Positions 59,197-64,000 of a stretch of 64,000 nt of DNA are shown piece by piece. A program made the translations under genes and the position numbers. The stretch is from Margaritispora aquatica (taxonomy: Eukaryota > Ascomycota > Leotiomycetes > Helotiales > Discinellaceae): assembly GCA_007644065.1 (NCBI GenBank), contig VJWN01000010.1, positions 124,001 to 188,000 of the forward strand. Reading direction: 5' to 3'. The stretch's first letter is position 1; each line of letters opens with the position of its first letter. The notes under the pieces are model-generated. The model did not search any database and had not been told where the DNA came from. It saw only the letters and a program-made list of their open reading frames with translations.

Positions 59197-59915
59197 TTGT
59201 GGTAATTGATGTATTCCAGTGTGGTGGGTTATTATATCAATGGGGGAATCGGACCGGATGTGTGGGCAGGTAAGTGGTGGGTCTGTGTGAGGGAGTGAGA
59301 GGAAAAGAGGGAGGTCTTGTGTGGTGGGTGTCGAATATGAGATGGTGGGTAAAATAGGGCGAAGTGTTGCCGAAGATGAGAATTTCGGATTTTTCGAAAG
59401 TTAGAGAGACCGGATAGGTCATTTAAGATACGATACGATATTAACTTATAATTATGTAGTCTATCTATGTTCTACCGGCTTTCTGAATAATTTCGAAGCT
59501 ACCACAGATCTGAAATGAAAGATTATGATGCACAACTGTAAATCGAGTGCGAAAAAGCAATGTTTCATAAATGCTATTGTTTAGTTGAGGTGGATTAAAT
59601 TCGTCTTCGTTAAAGCCGTAATATAGCTAATGTACAAATATCTAAGTATTGTGGGTATTCAGCAAAAATTTTCCTGGGATCTTCTATTGTCATACATTTC
59701 CATGTGCATGGCATTTAAGTACATTCTAAGGGGCCATTCCTAAGTCCCATTGAGGTATATTTCATTTCCGACCATGATGAATTTTGCCCGTCACGAGCAG
59801 ATGAACACAATTCATAGCTCGTCTTAGCACAAGAGTTCAATACTCGTCTGTACTTCTACCACTATCCATCATCCGATATGAAGAAATCTCGAGATCGCCA
59901 CCAGCAGTACGACTA
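59197..59915. other. Intergenic, no supported gene
   Basis: AT-rich spacer containing the upstream flank of the tRNA-Leu gene. Nothing else recognisable. Confidence 0.55.
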
Positions 59916-61625
59916 CTAAGCCTTCTCTTCTTCTCCCATCCCTCTCCCTTCCCACTCCTTCTCAACACACTCAAACCCCGCCACCTCCGCAAATCTCCTC
60001 GCCAGCGCAGGTGGAGGTGTTGGAAAGGCTATCTTGGCTTCGCCGGCAACCTTTGTTCCAAGCTCATTCACGATACCATGTTTGTCTCTCATTGCGCCCA
60101 ACAGTTGCGCGAACCGTCTCGCTAGCTCGGGTGATGGTTTTGGGAACTCCAATCTGGCTGTACTTCCAGCGTCAGTCTCGTTCTCGGTGTCGACCTCGGC
60201 CTCAATCTTTTTGGGCATAGCAACTTTGGCGAATCGTCTCGCTAGTTCTGGTGAGGGTTTTGGAAAGATTAGCTTGGTGTCTGTATCTTTCTTAGGCGTC
60301 GTGTGAGTTGGAACGGTGGGTGAAGTGGTTCTAGGAGTATGTTTTCTCCATGACGATCTCCACCGCGCTGGTCGGGAAGGTGTGTTGTCTTTGAAGCTAT
60401 TCTGGTCTCTTGCCAACCGGTGTATGGAATTGTCACTTGGGCCTAATTGAGTTGAAGTGAATCTGTTGTTCATGTGGTGAGGAAGGTGGCTACGAGGTTC
60501 GTGCCCCATGTTTTCTGGTCGAAAGGTGACATTTGACCGTCGATTGTTCCGCCAGTTACGCGAAGCGACACCTGGAGGTGACGTTTTCCCTTCATTTGAG
60601 TTGCCAATACCCAATGCATCAACACCTCTACGTCTTTCCCCATGACCGCCTCTCGTTCCTCGGCCATTTGAAACCCGATTGCCCTGTCTTATGCCAGCTC
60701 TATCTCGACCAGCAGTTCCCAATCCCTCACTCAGACATACACTTCCCTTGACTTCCTCGAAATACTTCTCCTCAATCTCCCTCCCGACACGCACCCACTC
60801 CGTCAACAACTCATCCCCTATGCCCAGCACTCGCTTCACCATATCACTCTCAACCACCTCTCCTTCGATCATCCTCGTTGTCACCTTACGATCCATACTC
60901 ACTTCCTCCACTCTGACTAGAGATCTCATCCTGCCATCGGCCCCAATAATACCAGCATTCCCACTCTCTAGCTCCTTCCTAAAGCCCATCCAGGAAACAC
61001 ATGACGGATCACTTTCCCAGCCGTGGACTTCGCCACAATTAGCGCAGAGCATGCGGTTGTGTAGTGCCAGTGTGTAAGCGGAGTGGAAAGAAAACCAGGC
61101 AGCGAGGAGGTTTTGGCGCGCTCGTGGGGTATGTTTCGGGTAGGTTCGGTGATAGGTGTTTTGGATGCACCGTAAAGTGCGGATGGAGAGGTAGGCGGGG
61201 ATGCGGGGTTTGGGACGGAATGTTGGCGATGTTTTTGGGGTGTGGTGGATAGAGGGAAGAGGTGTACCAGCATTGTTGGGGGAGGGGAGAGGAGGTGAAG
61301 AAGGTATAGTGGAGGGTGGTGCAGAGGTGGCGTGGGTGTGTGTCTGGGAATGAGGGTGTTTGCTGGAGGAGTTTGTAGAAGAGATTGATTCGTCGGCCCA
61401 GACTTGGGAGTGCGTGTCCCCGCCTTTTGATGGTGTTCTGCGATGTGATGATGAAGATGTAGTTGGTAAAGTCGGCGACGAGACTAGTTGTGTTGACATC
61501 TCTGTGGCTGAGTTAGAACTCGCGTTAGATTGTGCTGGTAGCGTAGGTGAGGAGCTCAGTTGATCCAAGAGCACGTTGATTGTTGGACCTGAAGTCATGG
61601 GTGTTGGGTGGTCTGTTTTCGACAT
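59916..61625 (-). CDS. Uncharacterised protein with three LARRFA repeats
   Basis: Single exon of 569 residues, function unknown. The start is the ATG at 61625 (MSKTDHPTPMTSG); no earlier ATG lies in frame. The first 150 residues are Ser/Thr/Pro-rich and disordered. A folded-looking part follows at about 150-310 (IRTLRCIQNTYHRTYPKHTP, NLLAAWFSFHSAYTLALHNR, CANCGEVHGW then CVSWMGFRKELE), where two CxxC-like cysteines may bind metal. After a basic, Asn/Arg-rich linker the end carries a motif three times at exactly 40-residue steps (about 451, 491 and 531): FPKPSPELARRFA, FPKPSPELARRFA and FPTPPPALARRFA, each preceded by a hydrophobic residue. These look like short linear binding motifs or amphipathic helices. 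No signal peptide or membrane segment. I do not recognise a family. Confidence 0.75.
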   Translation of the reverse strand: MSKTDHPTPMTSGPTINVLLDQLSSSPTLPAQSNASSNSATEMSTQLVSSPTLPTTSSSSHRRTPSKGGDTHSQVWADESISSTNSSSKHPHSQTHTHATSAPPSTIPSSPPLPSPNNAGTPLPSIHHTPKTSPTFRPKPRIPAYLSIRTLRCIQNTYHRTYPKHTPRARQNLLAAWFSFHSAYTLALHNRMLCANCGEVHGWESDPSCVSWMGFRKELESGNAGIIGADGRMRSLVRVEEVSMDRKVTTRMIEGEVVESDMVKRVLGIGDELLTEWVRVGREIEEKYFEEVKGSVCLSEGLGTAGRDRAGIRQGNRVSNGRGTRGGHGERRRGVDALGIGNSNEGKTSPPGVASRNWRNNRRSNVTFRPENMGHEPRSHLPHHMNNRFTSTQLGPSDNSIHRLARDQNSFKDNTPSRPARWRSSWRKHTPRTTSPTVPTHTTPKKDTDTKLIFPKPSPELARRFAKVAMPKKIEAEVDTENETDAGSTARLEFPKPSPELARRFAQLLGAMRDKHGIVNELGTKVAGEAKIAFPTPPPALARRFAEVAGFECVEKEWEGRGMGEEEKA

Positions 61626-62362
61626 TGTTTTTCCCAGCAAATTGTAGATTAGAGGCTAAGGGCAATTGGGGAGGCCAGTACTTGTACTTGAAGCCTGAGA
61701 GGCGAATGAAGTAGGCAGCTCGAGAGACATTCTAGCGTACTGCGCTTTGCAAAAATGCAAAATCTTCGAAAAGGATCAAGAAGATGCTATTGTCAAGGAA
61801 TCTCCTGACAAATTTTTTCTTTCAATGCACAGTGTAGGTAGGCAGAATATGCTACTCATTTCTCATGCCTTGAACAATTGTCTAGCCTGCATGTAAAGTC
61901 GAGTATGTGGAAAAGAATTGAAACAGGCATTAAAGACGGACTCCAAGATGAAATTCTGGTTGGCGAATAGTCTTGAGGCATATACAAAGCGAGAAACAAC
62001 ATGGCATTTGACATAAACAACCAGAACATTCATGCTCAATCATTTTGTTTGTTGCTTTCAAAGCACTTAGTTTGTGATTCAACTAACTTAACAAACACAT
62101 TAAAGTAATCGTTATTGGAAATAAATGATGTAAAATAAACATCACAACAATGATGTTGAATGAAAGAGCAAATTTCATGCACGAAAATCACTTACGCAAT
62201 ATGCTTCTCAAAAGGATCACAAATCATCAACATTGTAAGCAACATATGTACAGCTTCATTTTTGCGTCAATATATACACCACAGAAATGCTCAGCATCCA
62301 GCTTGCAAGAATATAAAATATATGCAGAGAAGTTATCCTTCATCAAGGTTCCACGACAGCAC
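61626..62362. other. Intergenic, no supported gene
   Basis: About 0.7 kb, AT-rich. It contains the promoter of the 569-residue gene and the 3' region of the acetylesterase gene. Confidence 0.55.
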
Positions 62363-63256
62363 TTAAGCACCCGAAATGTAAGTACCAGCAGCAATAGCAG
62401 CGGTAATAGCGGCCTTGGGGGCAATGTATGCAGTGACAGCAGTGCCAACCTTGCTAGCCTTGATAAGTCCAGCAACCACTATTTCAAATGTCAGTTCACT
62501 ATACTCGCACAAAACAGAGCTCCAAAGTTCAACTTACTGTTACCAAAGACAACACCACCTGCTGGGCTCAAGTGCGTATAATCGGTCGAAATACGGTTAT
62601 ACTTAATACCATTTGTCTCTCCAATAGAGTTCAAGTACTTCATGCTGGCCTTGTTGAGATCGATATAAGCGATACCCAGCTCCGTGGCAACGGCCAGGGT
62701 AGCAGCGACAACCTCGACCAAATCGGGGTTGATGACGCCGTTCTTGTACTTGCGGCGTGAGAGGGAGGTGGTCATGATGGGGACACCGCCGGCGGCGATG
62801 ACAGCGTTGGCCATAGACTTGAGGTTCGCAGTGTATTGTGCGATGGTGAGGACTTTTTGGTCGTTGTGTCCAAACTGCTTCCGGTCAGTTTTCACTCGCA
62901 CTTCCGGCATCCTTGAACTCAAACTAAGAAGTGAGAAAATGGGGTAAACAAACCTGGATCGTAACATAAGGCGTGTAGCTCGCCTTCTTGCTGTTCACCG
63001 CCGCAATGACAGTTGCCCAATCACCACCGCTGACGAAAGTGGCAGTCGTAGCACCGTTATGTCCATAGTTTGTACCAATAGCACCTCCAGTCAAGGTAGC
63101 GAGGAATCCATCACCCCATCCACCTCCAGATCCAGATGGCGTAGCAGTGGTAGAGTCGCCTGCGAGGAGAAAAGCGGGAGGTTTGGTGGCGCGCTCAACT
63201 GGTGAGGCGGATACGAGCGCCAGGCCGGCGAGGAGGAGGGAGGATGTGAATTTCAT
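62363..63256 (-). CDS. Rhamnogalacturonan acetylesterase (CE12, GDSL/SGNH family)
   Basis: Removes acetyl groups from the rhamnogalacturonan backbone of pectin, outside the cell. Three exons, 62954-63256, 62538-62874 and 62363-62478, join in phase to give 251 residues, the size of the Aspergillus enzyme. A signal peptide (MKFTSSLLLAGLALVSASP) is followed by block I LAGDSTTATP with nucleophile Ser35, a GGWGDGF and NYGHNGATTATFV region (oxyanion Gly/Asn blocks), FGHNDQK (Asn105, block III), and DYTHLSPAG with Asp199 and His202. All catalytic residues are present, so it should be active. The acceptor of intron 1 is ambiguous by one codon (CAG/CAGTTT); the choice here gives VTIQFGHND. It is next to no other pectinase in the window. 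Specificity is taken from the family. Confidence 0.95.
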
Positions 63257-64000
63257 TTTGAGGTTTTGGAAACGAACGAATATTTACAGGATGAAGAAAA
63301 GAAGGAGAACAGAAACAGTGCCGAGTGAAATCGAAACTCCAACCGGCAGTCGTGCATCATTTATACACACCCGGCGGAGTGGAACCTCGTCGTATCCGGA
63401 CATCATGCACCCCATACATTTCTCTCTGCACGCTCTCTATCCGGATCAACCATAACTCAAAAGAGATTCCACCTCTCTTTGCCCTTCGTTGTGCTCCACC
63501 TAAATCGGAAGTTCGTCCCATATGAAGAAACTGAAAATCTGGTTGAAACGTTAAGCGAGGCTTGGGGAGAGGTGATTGGTGGAGAGATAGAGTTGGGGCG
63601 GTAGATCTAGATTGAGGGGTAAGGTTAATATATTGCTTGCAACTTTCCTGTAACTTGCATGCTGAAGCGACGGGAAAACCCTTGGAGAGGAGGAAGATTT
63701 GCCGGCATTTGCTTTCTCTGGTGGTCACTGGTGGTCACTGGTCAGGGGGATAAATTGGGATTGTTTGCGAGTCAGCTGAGATGATTTGTGTTGTTTGAAG
63801 TTCCTAATATTGACTGCGGTCATAAGGAAGCTTGTTCGATGGGCTTTGATGAAAACCAGCTTCGGTCCCGAGAGAGGTTGAGGAAGTGAAGGAAAAAAGA
63901 AAATTCAAGGTCACATGATTTGTTTTTGTGGTTAAATGTTTCATCCACGCACTCTGAGCTGAGCTGACTGAGCTGAAAAGCTGGGATCAATACATTCGGA
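63257..64000. other. 5' region of the acetylesterase gene, no supported gene
   Basis: About 0.74 kb to the window edge. It holds the acetylesterase promoter. Open frames on both strands near 63147-63728 lack family resemblance. A duplicated GGTGGTCACT at 63720-63741 and CTGAGCTGAGCTGACTGAG near the edge are minor direct repeats. Confidence 0.5.

Noticed and set aside
1..64000. CRISPR arrays, bacterial operons, phage or plasmid features
   Set aside because: Spliceosomal introns and fungal families throughout; no regularly spaced repeats of CRISPR type.

Overview
The window is nuclear DNA from a filamentous ascomycete (Pezizomycotina). Genes lie on both strands in mixed order. Most introns I could place are 46-80 bp, GT-AG, often with a CTAAC-type branch point, and they join exons in matching phase. 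The families are fungal: acuF-like C2H2 proteins, Zn2Cys6, DUF7580, DUF6594, HET, rhodopsin-domain and CYP52-like P450 proteins. A leotiomycete fits the mix of secreted pectin- and protein-degrading enzymes, but that is a weak inference. All gene models are hand-spliced from the sequence.

Layout. 1-10 kb: NAD(P)HX dehydratase (NNR2/NAXD), a ubiquitin-like gene with a nonsense codon beside its splice acceptor, an intron-containing tRNA-Glu(CTC), a doubtful small ORF, and an unknown 460-residue protein with a repeated motif. 10-25 kb: a secreted Cys-rich protein with a one-base frameshift, a vacuolar dipeptidyl aminopeptidase, and a 1651-residue protein joining acuF-like/C2H2, Zn2Cys6 and a Cys/His cluster. 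25-36 kb: a DUF7580 (HeLo-like) protein, a protein kinase, a caspase-fold protease with a C-terminal membrane segment, a DUF6594 membrane protein ending 172 bp from it tail to tail, and a small conserved protein. 37-41 kb: a sugar transporter with a long 5' region. 41-45 kb: a rhodopsin-domain gene that loses its N-terminus at the edge of AT-rich repeat DNA, then a complete hAT-type MITE with an 8-bp target duplication. 45.5-48.6 kb: a secreted fusion of zinc-metalloprotease-like, SGNH esterase and five FG-GAP repeats. 48.6-51.5 kb: AT-rich repeat DNA and a 5S rRNA gene. 51.8-64 kb: a CYP52-like P450 with a homopolymer frameshift, a HET pseudogene, an F-box protein, an intron-containing tRNA-Leu(AAG), an unknown protein with three copies of an LARRFA motif at a 40-residue period, and a rhamnogalacturonan acetylesterase.

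How the genes relate. Most are independent. The 25-36 kb block gathers families linked in fungi to allorecognition and programmed cell death, and a HET relic lies 20 kb further on; that these work together is only an inference. The two secreted SGNH enzymes and the sugar transporter fit plant cell-wall use. Several genes (about 4.6, 11.9, 47.7, 52.0 and 55.3 kb) are intact except for one stop or one indel. That pattern means either recent decay or base-level assembly errors, and reads or RNA would tell which.
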